This document shows, in pieces, positions 1-7,109 of a DNA stretch of 64,000 nt (positions are counted from its first letter, which is position 1; every line of letters begins with the position of its first letter). Source of the stretch: Rhodococcus rhodnii NBRC 100604 (GTDB lineage Bacteria; Actinomycetota; Actinomycetes; Mycobacteriales; Mycobacteriaceae). Below the pieces are notes generated by a model. That model was not told the origin of the DNA. It searched no databases and was given only the letters and a program-made list of their open reading frames with translations. The position numbers and the translations under genes were made by a program. The DNA lies in assembly GCF_001894925.1 (NCBI RefSeq), contig NZ_BCXD01000008.1:16716-80715 (forward strand), in the 5' to 3' direction.

Positions 1-591
1 GTGCCACACCTGCGCGCCGCCGTAGAGGAAGAAGATGGTCACGAACACGGTGAGCGCGACTCCCGCGAGCACGTCGCCGAGGGCCGTGGCCGTCGACAGC
101 GCGCCCGAGGTGATCTGCGACTGGTGTTCCTGCAGCTGGTGCACGAGGGTGTCGCCGGCGGAGTGGACCTGGTCCTCGGTGAAGGGAAGCCGGCCCGAGC
201 GAAGACGATCCTGCAGGTCGGAGACGGTCTGTTCGGCGTCCGCGACGAGCCGCGGGAAGCCTGCGACGAACTGTTCGACGACGAACGTGACGATGGCGCC
301 GAGGACGGCGAGACCCGCGAGCAGGGTGAGGACGACGGCGATCGCCCTCGGCATGCCGATGCGGTGCAGCCGCCCGACCAGGGGCGACAGGAATGCCGAC
401 GCCAGCAGAGCGAGGGCGACGGGGATGACGACGGCGTCGAATCGCAGTGCGAGCCACCCGACGAGCGCGATTCCGGCGGCGACGATCAGCAGTCGCCACG
501 TCCACGCCGCCCACACGCGGACCACCGGGTGGACTGTCGATGCCGGCCAGTCCGTCGCGCGATCGGGCCCGCCGGACGGGTTCGGCCTCAC
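1..591 (-). CDS. AI-2E family transporter (PerM/UPF0118), 3' end outside window
   Basis: The minus-strand frame beginning at the GTG at 591 runs without a stop to the window edge, so about 197 N-terminal residues are visible. After a short proline/serine-rich cytoplasmic start comes a hydrophobic pair of helices (about residues 29-65), a basic loop, a third helix (about 85-105), an acidic soluble stretch rich in Gln/Asp, and the start of another helix (TVFVTIFFLYG). This is the usual opening of the AI-2E/PerM permease family, whose substrates are mostly unknown. The gene is divergent from the cyclase at 702. No strong Shine-Dalgarno precedes the GTG, so the exact start is uncertain. Confidence 0.8.
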   Translation of the reverse strand, partial: MRPNPSGGPDRATDWPASTVHPVVRVWAAWTWRLLIVAAGIALVGWLALRFDAVVIPVALALLASAFLSPLVGRLHRIGMPRAIAVVLTLLAGLAVLGAIVTFVVEQFVAGFPRLVADAEQTVSDLQDRLRSGRLPFTEDQVHSAGDTLVHQLQEHQSQITSGALSTATALGDVLAGVALTVFVTIFFLYGGAQVWH

Positions 592-701
592 GTCCGGAGA
601 GTATCGACAGCGGCGACGGCCCGGAGTGAATTCGGGTACGCGCGCACCGAATCCTCGTACGCGCGGGAGTGAGCGGGAGCATCTCCGGATAGATTTGTGG
701 C

Positions 702-2225
702 GTGCAGAGGTCGTACAGAGCGATTGCGGTGACGCTCCGTAGTCGATGGCCGCTGTATCTGGGGTCCATGCTGGGGGCCAATCTCGTCGGCGCCGTGATG
801 GTGTTCGCGTTCGTCCGGTACGGCCTTCCGATCCCCGAGTCGCTCGCGATCGTCTCCGATCAGTGGCGCAACACCGCGGTGTTCGGCGGGTATCTCGTGT
901 TCGCGGCCGTCGTGAGCCTGTCGGCGGCGGCGCTGATGCTGCGGTCGGTGATTCGCTGGCAGTTGCGCGGCGGTGCGCCTCGGCGCAGCGAGCAGATGTC
1001 GGCGCTGCACGCTCCGTTGCGGCAGGCGATCGTCCACCTGGTGTTGTGGATCGGCGGCGGCATCATCTTCACGCTGCTCACGATCCAGGAGATGCCCGAG
1101 CTCGCGGTCGCGATCACGGTGACGGTCGCCCTCGCCGCGACGACGGTGTTCGGCTTCACCTACATGCTGGGCGAACGGATTCTGCGGCCGCTCGCGGCGC
1201 AGGCGCTCAGCGAGGGCGAGTTCGATCGGACGATGGCGCCGGGCGTCGGCACGCGGATGGGCATGACGTGGGGGCTCGGGACGCTGACGCCCGCGATCGG
1301 CATCATCCTGCTGTGCGTCACGCAGCTCACGACGGATCTCGCCTTCTCGCCCGACGCGCTCGCGTGGTCGATTCTGCTGCTCGCGCTCATCACGATCGGT
1401 GACGCGCTGCTGCTCTCGACGCTCACGGCGAGCCAGATCTCGGATCCGATCAAGCAGTTGCGCCGCGCGATCGAGCGCGTGCAGCGAGGCGCGACGGACG
1501 TGCGCGTCGAGGTGTTCGACGGCAGCGAGATCGGCCGGCTGCAGGTCGGGTTCAACCGGATGATGCGCGAGTCGGACGAGCGGCGGTTGCTGCGCGAGCT
1601 GTTCGGCCAGCACGTGGGTGAGGACGTCGCGCGCCGCGCGATCAAGTTCGGCACCGAACTCGGCGGCGAGACGCGCTTCGTCGCGGTGCTGTTCGTCGAC
1701 ATGGTGGGGTCGACGGGTGCGGCGGCGGAACGCCCGCCGGGCGAGGTCGTGGGGATGCTCAACGAGTTCTTCCGCGTCGTGGTGGACGTCGTCGATCGGC
1801 ACAACGGGTTCGTCAACAAGTTCATGGGCGACGCCGCGCTCGCGATCTTCGGTGCGCCCCTCGATCGTCCCGACGCGCCGACGGCGGCGCTCGCGGCGGC
1901 CCGCGAGTTGCGGTTCGCGCTCGACGACATCGTGGGTCTCGACATCGGGATCGGCGTGTCGGCCGGGCTCGCCGTCGCGGGCAACATCGGCGCGGCCGAG
2001 CGGTTCGAGTACACGGTCATCGGTGATCCGGTGAACGAGGCCTCGCGGCTGACGGAGCTCGCGAAGCTGCAGCCCAGCCGCGTGCTCGCGTCGACGAGCG
2101 CGCTGTACTTCGCCGACGAGGACGAGCAGCGGCACTGGGCGCTGGGGGATCGCGTCAAGCTGCGGGGGCGTCGCCGCGACACGCATCTGGCGTTCCCCGT
2201 CGAGTTCCCTCGGCACGAGAGCTGA
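702..2225 (+). CDS. membrane class III adenylate cyclase with HAMP domain
   Basis: The 507-residue protein has about six N-terminal membrane helices (residues 10-260), a HAMP linker at about 240-300 (starting SQISDPIKQL) and a C-terminal class III cyclase domain from about 325. Both metal-binding aspartates are present (FVDMVGST and KFMGDAALAIFG), as is the aspartate expected for purine recognition (VIGDPVNEASRL). The layout matches the mycobacterial Rv1318c/Rv1319c/Rv1320c/Rv3645 group, which make cAMP from ATP at the membrane. The GTG start at 702 is chosen because the first helix follows directly. The gene is divergent from the AI-2E gene and is followed immediately by the low-G+C island. 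Confidence 0.9.
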   Translation: MQRSYRAIAVTLRSRWPLYLGSMLGANLVGAVMVFAFVRYGLPIPESLAIVSDQWRNTAVFGGYLVFAAVVSLSAAALMLRSVIRWQLRGGAPRRSEQMSALHAPLRQAIVHLVLWIGGGIIFTLLTIQEMPELAVAITVTVALAATTVFGFTYMLGERILRPLAAQALSEGEFDRTMAPGVGTRMGMTWGLGTLTPAIGIILLCVTQLTTDLAFSPDALAWSILLLALITIGDALLLSTLTASQISDPIKQLRRAIERVQRGATDVRVEVFDGSEIGRLQVGFNRMMRESDERRLLRELFGQHVGEDVARRAIKFGTELGGETRFVAVLFVDMVGSTGAAAERPPGEVVGMLNEFFRVVVDVVDRHNGFVNKFMGDAALAIFGAPLDRPDAPTAALAAARELRFALDDIVGLDIGIGVSAGLAVAGNIGAAERFEYTVIGDPVNEASRLTELAKLQPSRVLASTSALYFADEDEQRHWALGDRVKLRGRRRDTHLAFPVEFPRHES

Positions 2226-2371
2226 CCGAGCCCTCCCCACGCTATGCCAGTGCAAATCTCACAGGATGGCAAACCCGCCACTAGAATCTGTCGATTTAGC
2301 TCGTACGAGCCCAGGGAGCAAGCGAATTGCCGGCTCGTCCATCGCTGAGATAGAAGAATCGAAGCTAGAAC
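2226..2371. other. left flank of low-G+C island, no gene supported
   Basis: Base composition drops right after the cyclase stop codon. The stretch contains a 12-bp palindrome (GCTCGTACGAGC, 2299-2310) and tiny open frames without ribosome binding sites. I see no convincing terminator and no tRNA or att-like repeat. Confidence 0.4.
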
Positions 2372-3631
2372 TTATAGCCGAGATATCGTTTTTCGCGACG
2401 GAACCACTAGGTGTCCATCCCGGATTAAAAGGAACCGCTCAACTCCAGGAATAAAAACATTCACGATTGCGAGGTCTTGCGATTCGAACCGGACCGAATA
2501 ATAAGACTTCAAACCTCCATCCAGTAGCGCACTCGCCGCAGCCGCGACTTGCTCGACAGTATCAATGAAATAGCCGATACTATCGGGGAACTCCCGCGAA
2601 CGCACATTCTCAATTCGACTATCCAAATCGAATTCACTTGCGCTTCGCAACTTCGAACCGGGCTCGCCAACACTCTTCTTTGAGTACTCTAAGCCTTTCC
2701 GGGCGATAGACCCACTTTCAATCGCAAACTTTGATTGCGCTATTTCCGAAAGCGCGCGTTCAACTGCGTGTTCGTGAGAGATCGATGAACCAGCCCCTCT
2801 CAATCGGTCATCAAGTAGCCTCACTCCAGGCGCATACGCAATATATGTCGGATAGTCTACCGACCCGACACAACGGATGACGTGGATTCGAGACCCAATC
2901 ACTGATTCCGATTGAATCCATTTCCCCCTCAGCGATTCCGGCACGGATTCACGATCGACCGAATTAATGGGTTGCGGCTTTGAACTCAGGAACTGATCGG
3001 CAATGAATTCTGATACGAGATGTCGCTCAATCTGCTCATTAAGAGCATGCAGCAGTGCATCTTCGACTGTCACGCCCGCCGCCCACCCTGTACTGGTGCA
3101 GTAGCGCGCGATGGGCCTGTAGTCGAAGCTGTCCCCAAGGCTCTGCCGAGCGTCTGCTGACTCAACAAATGAGGGGCTACTCAAACCCAAGGGAACGTCG
3201 ATTGGGCCTCGGTAATCCGCGGCCGGGGCGACAGCCCGATACTCGGCGCAAGCCATCAATCCCTCGGGGGCTTCACCGACAATATCCGCCAGGAGATCGC
3301 CGGCGAGGGCCTCTTTGGCGACTCTACTAGAGCTGGCCAACTTAACAGTCTCCGCGGGAACGGAACACGATCGAGACACGTAATGCTCTAACGCCTCGAA
3401 AACTGCCCCGACTCGAGCAGATGCTGAGGATCCCTTTCCCATACCGAAAGCAATTCGCTCTCTGGAATTTGGGTATGCGCCCGATGCGAAAAGGTCACAT
3501 CGCCACGCCGCCGTGTCCTCGCAGATTCCGATACGCTCCACAACTGAAGTAAGCCCGAATTCTTCCACCGCACGGCGTGCGCTAGCTGCAGCGCAATCCA
3601 AACAGTGTGTTCGCTCGCCGAATCTACGCAA
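2372..3631 (-). CDS. stand-alone YcaO-domain protein (RiPP peptide-backbone modifying enzyme)
   Basis: The 419-residue protein carries the YcaO signatures in order: FGMGKGSSASARVGAVFEAL (about residues 72-91), GWAAGVTVEDALLHALNEQI followed by ERH (about 180-202), and ERALSEIAQS (about 288-297). These hold the glutamates, arginine and glutamine that bind Mg-ATP in YcaO enzymes, so it looks catalytically intact. YcaO proteins phosphorylate peptide-backbone amides to make azolines, thioamides or amidines. No E1-like partner, flavin dehydrogenase or TfuA gene is nearby, and the C-terminus lacks the PxPxP tail of azoline cyclodehydratases, so stand-alone (amidine-type) chemistry is the better guess. 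The TTG start at 3631 is set by AGGAG nine bases upstream. The gene lies in a clear low-G+C island, 62 bp downstream of a 33-codon peptide gene, which suggests horizontal transfer as a unit. Confidence 0.85.
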   Translation of the reverse strand: MRRFGERTHCLDCAAASARRAVEEFGLTSVVERIGICEDTAAWRCDLFASGAYPNSRERIAFGMGKGSSASARVGAVFEALEHYVSRSCSVPAETVKLASSSRVAKEALAGDLLADIVGEAPEGLMACAEYRAVAPAADYRGPIDVPLGLSSPSFVESADARQSLGDSFDYRPIARYCTSTGWAAGVTVEDALLHALNEQIERHLVSEFIADQFLSSKPQPINSVDRESVPESLRGKWIQSESVIGSRIHVIRCVGSVDYPTYIAYAPGVRLLDDRLRGAGSSISHEHAVERALSEIAQSKFAIESGSIARKGLEYSKKSVGEPGSKLRSASEFDLDSRIENVRSREFPDSIGYFIDTVEQVAAAASALLDGGLKSYYSVRFESQDLAIVNVFIPGVERFLLIRDGHLVVPSRKTISRL

Positions 3632-3656
3632 GGCAACAATCTCCTAGATTTATGGA

Positions 3657-3687
3657 GCATCCCCGCAGCTCTAGGCTGCGGGGATGC
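3657..3687 (-). terminator. 13-bp perfect hairpin between peptide gene and YcaO gene
   Basis: The arms 3657-3669 and 3675-3687 are exact reverse complements, with a 5-nt loop. The hairpin starts 6 bp after the peptide gene's stop codon and ends about 12 bp before the YcaO Shine-Dalgarno. It is not followed by a clean U-tract on the minus strand, so it is more likely a partial terminator or mRNA-stabilising structure that keeps the peptide transcript in excess of the enzyme transcript. Confidence 0.6.
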
Positions 3688-3693
3688 TATCGC

Positions 3694-3795
3694 TCAGAGC
3701 TGGTCGATCAGACTCATGATCTCTACCTCCACCTGAGCGAGATTCTGATCGGGGTCAGCGACCAGAAACCAATCTCCGAGAAAGATGCCTGCCAT
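3694..3795 (-). CDS. 33-residue acidic peptide, candidate YcaO substrate (RiPP precursor)
   Basis: The ATG at 3795 is preceded by a perfect AGGAGG (3807-3802) at a 6-base spacing, about the strongest ribosome binding site in the window. The peptide opens MAGIFLGDWFLVADP and ends in an amphipathic stretch with NLAQVEVEIM. It has six acidic and no basic residues, a single Ser, and no Cys or Thr, so it cannot be a classical thiazole/oxazole precursor. A hydrophobic N-terminus followed by an Asp-Pro-rich acidic C-terminus recalls the leaderless bottromycin precursor, where the core is N-terminal and a follower peptide guides a stand-alone YcaO. That likeness is inference from layout, not alignment. 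It sits directly upstream of and co-directional with the YcaO gene. Confidence 0.7.
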   Translation of the reverse strand: MAGIFLGDWFLVADPDQNLAQVEVEIMSLIDQL

Positions 3796-3814
3796 AACCT
3801 ACCTCCTGATTCTC

Positions 3815-3834
3815 GACGGAGACCAATCTCCGTC
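3815..3834 (-). promoter_or_regulatory. inverted repeat in the leader of the peptide gene
   Basis: GACGGAGA (3815-3822) and TCTCCGTC (3827-3834) are perfect 8-bp arms around CCAA, ending 8 bp upstream of the peptide gene's Shine-Dalgarno. The minus-strand sequence CGGAGATTGGT in this hairpin recurs inside codons 6-10 of the peptide gene, so the hairpin's second arm could pair with either copy. This could be an operator or an RNA switch. Confidence 0.4.
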
Positions 3835-4432
3835 CCACCTTACGGGCGGGCAAAATCGGCCAGTTGCCGCTCGTGCGAGCGGCCTGACCACGACTTGTTC
3901 GGGTGTGCACAGACATGGGTGCGGGCTACCGACCGCTGCGCCTGGCCGACTACTCCAGAACCCCAGATTCCGTTTGGTGGGTCCTGGGCGCCGCAGACCA
4001 GAACGATCAATCTCAAGAGCTTGCGTCCACAGCCTCCCCTTGGGCTGGCCCTCCTCGAGATTCGACGCCACCTGACTCGGAATGGATGCAGCGTTGAATA
4101 ACCGGTGTTACATGCGGATTTTGCATCCTCACATCCCAAAACCACACTCCTCCGACGCTAGCAATCCACCGCCAAGGACGCAAGCGTCAATGGGGTTCGA
4201 TATCTTGCAGTTCGCGATAGAATTTCCGGTAGGCAAACAAGTGGAGAACCATTTGAATTATGGGTTATTCCTTCATCCATCTCGTTCTTTTTCTACCCCC
4301 AACCGTCGCAGTTAAGGACAGTTGAGGAAACATGAATTCGCTATCACCAAATTTGAGAGATTCTCGTAACTGGCGTCGATGTCACGGCTTGCGGTTCGGC
4401 TCCTGCGCCGAGCGCGCGGTGCCGTAGCGCAC
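3835..4432. other. non-coding right part of the low-G+C island
   Basis: No open frame here has both a ribosome binding site and protein-like composition. It contains an 18-bp palindrome (GCCGCTCGTGCGAGCGGC, 3866-3883) whose core resembles the dispersed repeats elsewhere in the window, and probably the promoter of the peptide-YcaO pair. Composition returns to the high-G+C norm at about 4375. Confidence 0.4.
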
Positions 4433-4585
4433 CTACGACTCGCGGCGGTAGAGGACGCCGAGCCAGACGAGCGCGGCCACGATCGCGGCGCCGCCGCTGA
4501 CCATCGCACCGACGGCGAGGAGCATCGTGCCGACCGCGGCGAGCAGCGCGATGACACAGACGGACACCGCCAGGCGTGTGCGCAT
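4433..4585 (-). CDS. small two-helix membrane protein (50 aa)
   Basis: The ATG at 4585 is preceded by AGGAGG at 4598-4593, seven bases away. The 50-residue product is almost entirely hydrophobic, with two predicted helices (about residues 5-24 and 27-46) and a basic/acidic tail (YRRES). I do not recognise the family. It is divergent from the flippase-like gene at 4673. The strong ribosome binding site and normal high-G+C composition argue that it is a real host gene bordering the island. Confidence 0.6.
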   Translation of the reverse strand: MRTRLAVSVCVIALLAAVGTMLLAVGAMVSGGAAIVAALVWLGVLYRRES

Positions 4586-4672
4586 CGCCGCTCCTCCTGC
4601 TCCGACAACGTGCCGACTGGATGGTAGCCGCGCCGTCGCTGCCGGGCGAGGCTCGTTCGTTACGCTGGCCCG

Positions 4673-5809
4673 GTGGCACCGCCTCGTTCGACCTCGCCTG
4701 CGTCCGACTCGTCTCGGCCGCGCAGGTGGCTTCGAATCACTGCGGCGCTGGTTCTGCTCGGCATTCTGACGGCCGAGGCGGTCTATCTGTGGCCGACACT
4801 CCACGAGTCGTGGCGGGCACTCACCGAGATCCACTGGGGGTGGGTGGGCGCGGCGGTCGTGGCGCAGTTCGTCTCGCTCGGTGCGTACGGCCTGTTGCAG
4901 CAGCGGCTGCTCGGTGCCGGGGGCGTCGTGGTCGGGCGGAGGAGGTCGACGTCGGTGATTCTCGCCGGTACGGCGATGACGCTGACGCTTCCGGCGGGGC
5001 AGGTCTTCTCGACGGCGTTCACGTACAAGCAGACGCGGCGGTGGGGTGCGACACCCGTGGTCGCGTCGTGGCAGCTCGCGATGTCAGGGGTCATGGCGGC
5101 GGCGAGCCTCGCAGCGATCGGCGCGGTGGGTGCACTCGCGTTCGGGACGCGGATCAGCCCCGTCGCGCTGGTCCTGACGCTCGTCGCGGCTATCGCGCTG
5201 TTCTCGGCCCTGCGGTACATCTCGCGGAATCCGGAGTCGATGCGCACGATCGGCGAGGCCGTGCTCGCGCGCTGGAATCGGCTGCGATCGAATCCGCCGG
5301 GGACGGGATCGGAGACGTGGGGCGCCGTTCTCGAGCAGCTCGACGCCGTCGAGTTGCGACGGCGCGACGGCGCGGCGGCGTTCGGCTGGTCGGCCGTCAA
5401 TCGGGTCGCCGATCTCGCGTGTCTGGGGTTCGCGTGCTGGGCGGTGGGTGCGGAGCCGTCGTTCGCCGGGCTGCTCATCGCGTTCACCGCGGCGAAGGCC
5501 GTCGGGAGCATTCCGCTCGCACCGGGCGGGCTGGGATTCGTCGACGGCGCGCTCATCGCGGCACTGACGGCGGCGGGCCCGACTGCGTCGGGCGCGCTGG
5601 CGGCCGTCTTCGTGTATCGCATCGTGAGTTTCGTGCTCATCGCGCTCGTGGGATGGCTCGTGTTCGCGGTGCTGTTCCGCTCGCCGCACGTCGGTGATTC
5701 CGAGTTGGCCGACGATCATCTCGATCGCGAGTACGGGCAGGGTCCGTCGCCGTTTCCGCGGCGTCGTCGCAGCGGGGTCGCTCCGGATCCCGATCCGGAC
5801 CCGGTCTGA
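4673..5809 (+). CDS. lysylphosphatidylglycerol synthase-type transmembrane protein (UPF0104 flippase-like)
   Basis: The 378-residue protein has a basic N-terminal tail, seven or eight membrane helices between residues 20 and 340, and a charged Pro/Asp-rich C-terminal tail. The motif PLAPGGLGFVDGAL near residue 285 is the hallmark of the LPG_synthase_TM family, which contains the flippase half of MprF and many lone membrane proteins of unknown substrate. No GNAT-type aminoacyl transferase domain is attached, so lipid lysinylation itself is not implied. The GTG at 4673 is the first start ahead of the first helix. The gene is followed by a short promoter region for yceI. Confidence 0.8.
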   Translation: MAPPRSTSPASDSSRPRRWLRITAALVLLGILTAEAVYLWPTLHESWRALTEIHWGWVGAAVVAQFVSLGAYGLLQQRLLGAGGVVVGRRRSTSVILAGTAMTLTLPAGQVFSTAFTYKQTRRWGATPVVASWQLAMSGVMAAASLAAIGAVGALAFGTRISPVALVLTLVAAIALFSALRYISRNPESMRTIGEAVLARWNRLRSNPPGTGSETWGAVLEQLDAVELRRRDGAAAFGWSAVNRVADLACLGFACWAVGAEPSFAGLLIAFTAAKAVGSIPLAPGGLGFVDGALIAALTAAGPTASGALAAVFVYRIVSFVLIALVGWLVFAVLFRSPHVGDSELADDHLDREYGQGPSPFPRRRRSGVAPDPDPDPV

Positions 5810-5949
5810 CGCCACCGCCGAGCCCCTTCGTGTGATCCATCTCACCGCCACTGTCGGGACTATCCGGACCGCGGTCCTGTTGTAATGGCTCGGAGGTTCA
5901 CAATTCAATCAGTTACCGAACCTTCCCCCTACTTGCCGAGGAGCGACCG

Positions 5950-6504
5950 ATGACCACTGCAGTCACCACCCTTCCGAACCTGACCGCCGGCACCTGGGCG
6001 ATCGACCCCGTCCACTCCGCTGTCGCGTTCTCCGTGCGCCACCTCGTGGTGAGCAAGGTGCGGGGCACCTTCGACCAGTTCTCGGGCGCGATCACCGTCG
6101 CCGAGGACGGCACGCCGACCGTCACCGCCGAGATCGCCGTCGACTCGATCGACACCAAGAACGAGCAGCGCGACGGGCACATCAAGTCGGCCGACTTCTT
6201 CGACAGCGAGCAGTTCCCGACCGCGACGTTCACGTCGACCGGCCTGCGCAGCGACGGCGACGACTACATCCTCGTCGGCGATTTCACGCTGCACGGCGTC
6301 ACCAAGTCGGTCGAGCTCGAGCTCGAGTACAACGGCGTGAACCCGGGCATGGGCCAGGGCACGGTCGCGGGTTTCGAGGCGAAGACCGTCCTCAACCGCA
6401 AGGACTTCGGCATCAGCATCGAGATGCCGCTCGAAGGCGGCGGAGCCGTCGTCGGCGACAAGATCACCATCACCCTCGAGATCGAGGCAGTTCTGCAGTC
6501 CTGA
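5950..6504 (+). CDS. YceI-family lipid-binding protein
   Basis: The 184-residue protein matches the YceI lipocalin-like fold from end to end: WAIDPVHSAVAFSVRHLVVS near the start, then VDSIDTKNEQRDGHIKSADF and VGDFTLHGVTKSVELELEY. The family binds isoprenoid or other amphipathic lipids in an eight-stranded barrel. No signal peptide is visible, so this copy is probably cytosolic. The ATG at 5950 has GAGGAG eight bases upstream. It is a single-gene unit ending at a strong terminator (6560-6590). Confidence 0.9.
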   Translation: MTTAVTTLPNLTAGTWAIDPVHSAVAFSVRHLVVSKVRGTFDQFSGAITVAEDGTPTVTAEIAVDSIDTKNEQRDGHIKSADFFDSEQFPTATFTSTGLRSDGDDYILVGDFTLHGVTKSVELELEYNGVNPGMGQGTVAGFEAKTVLNRKDFGISIEMPLEGGGAVVGDKITITLEIEAVLQS

Positions 6505-6559
6505 GTCTCCCCTCGACAGTCCCCTCGAGAAGGAGAAGCGCGAACTCCGATTCGCGCGC

Positions 6560-6590
6560 GAAGGGCACGGCCGCGCGGGCCGTGCCCTTC
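6560..6590 (+). terminator. terminator hairpin after yceI
   Basis: GAAGGGCACGGCC (6560-6572) pairs perfectly with GGCCGTGCCCTTC (6578-6590) around a 5-nt loop: a 13-bp G+C-rich stem 56 bp after the yceI stop codon and upstream of the next gene. Confidence 0.75.
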
Positions 6591-6654
6591 CGTGTGCGCG
6601 GGGTCTCACGGGCCGCGAATCGCGGCGCGGCGGCGCGGTTCTACGCTGAAGTCC

Positions 6655-7047
6655 GTGACTATTTCCCGGACGCCGCGCGCGGTGACTCTCGCGCTCGTCG
6701 CCGACGTGATCCTGGTGATCGTGTTCGCCGCGGTCGGCCGCCGCAGCCACGGTGAGGCCAACGCGCTCGCCGGACTCGCGACGACGGCATGGCCCTTTCT
6801 GCTCGGTCTGCTCGTCGGCTGGATCGCCGTGATCGCGCTCTACCGCGACAAGTTCGATCCGCTCCTCGTTCTCCCCACCGGCGTCATCGTGTGGCTGTCG
6901 ACGCTCGTCGTCGGCATGCTCGCGCGCGTCGTCTCGGGCCAGGGGACCGCGCTGAGCTTCGTGCTCGTCGCCGGCACCGTCCTCGCGGTCTTCCTGATCG
7001 GGTGGCGCGCGATCGCGGGCGTCGTCCGGCGGCGCGCCACAGCCTGA
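6655..7047 (+). CDS. DUF3054-type membrane protein
   Basis: The 130-residue protein has four predicted helices and the pattern seen in DUF3054 proteins of actinobacteria: a helix with a conserved Asp (LALVADVILVIVFAAVGRRS), then WPFLLGLLVGWI and a final VLAVFLIGWR helix. Function is unknown. The GTG at 6655 is preferred because the residues upstream of it are arginine-rich and unlike the family, and the first helix begins 12 residues after it. Confidence 0.75.
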   Translation: MTISRTPRAVTLALVADVILVIVFAAVGRRSHGEANALAGLATTAWPFLLGLLVGWIAVIALYRDKFDPLLVLPTGVIVWLSTLVVGMLARVVSGQGTALSFVLVAGTVLAVFLIGWRAIAGVVRRRATA

Positions 7048-7072
7048 CCGGGGGCGTCCGACCTGCCGGATT

Positions 7073-7096
7073 CACCACGACCGCCGCGTCGTGGTG
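7073..7096 (+). terminator. hairpin between DUF3054 and POT genes
   Basis: CACCACGAC (7073-7081) and GTCGTGGTG (7088-7096) form a perfect 9-bp stem with a 6-nt loop. It ends 13 bp before the POT start codon, so it may terminate the upstream gene or lie in the leader of the transporter mRNA. Confidence 0.5.
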
Positions 7097-7109
7097 GGAC
7101 AGTTCTTGC

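Noticed and set aside
1..742. Two long + strand open frames across 1-742
   Set aside because: Both translate to Arg/Asp- or Arg/Ser/Thr-rich sequence with no domain; the minus strand encodes a clear AI-2E permease over the same bases.
2259..2342. 27-codon minus strand ORF just downstream of YcaO (starts MDEPAIRLLPG), considered as a second precursor
   Set aside because: No Shine-Dalgarno before the ATG and no resemblance to the upstream peptide.
2266..2454. 62-codon + strand ORF at the left end of the island
   Set aside because: No usable ribosome binding site and it overlaps the 3' end of the YcaO gene in antisense.
2480..2492. GGTTCGAATC-like T-loop sequence on the minus strand
   Set aside because: It lies inside the YcaO coding sequence and no acceptor or anticodon stems surround it; not a tRNA.
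3785..4145. Overlapping ORFs of 60-164 codons on both strands upstream of the peptide gene
   Set aside because: No ribosome binding sites, no recognisable domain, mutually overlapping; more likely promoter and remnant sequence.
4332..4427. 31-codon + strand ORF at the right edge of the island (starts MNSLSPNLRD)
   Set aside because: It spans the composition boundary and its second half is ordinary host sequence; the GAGG before it is weak.
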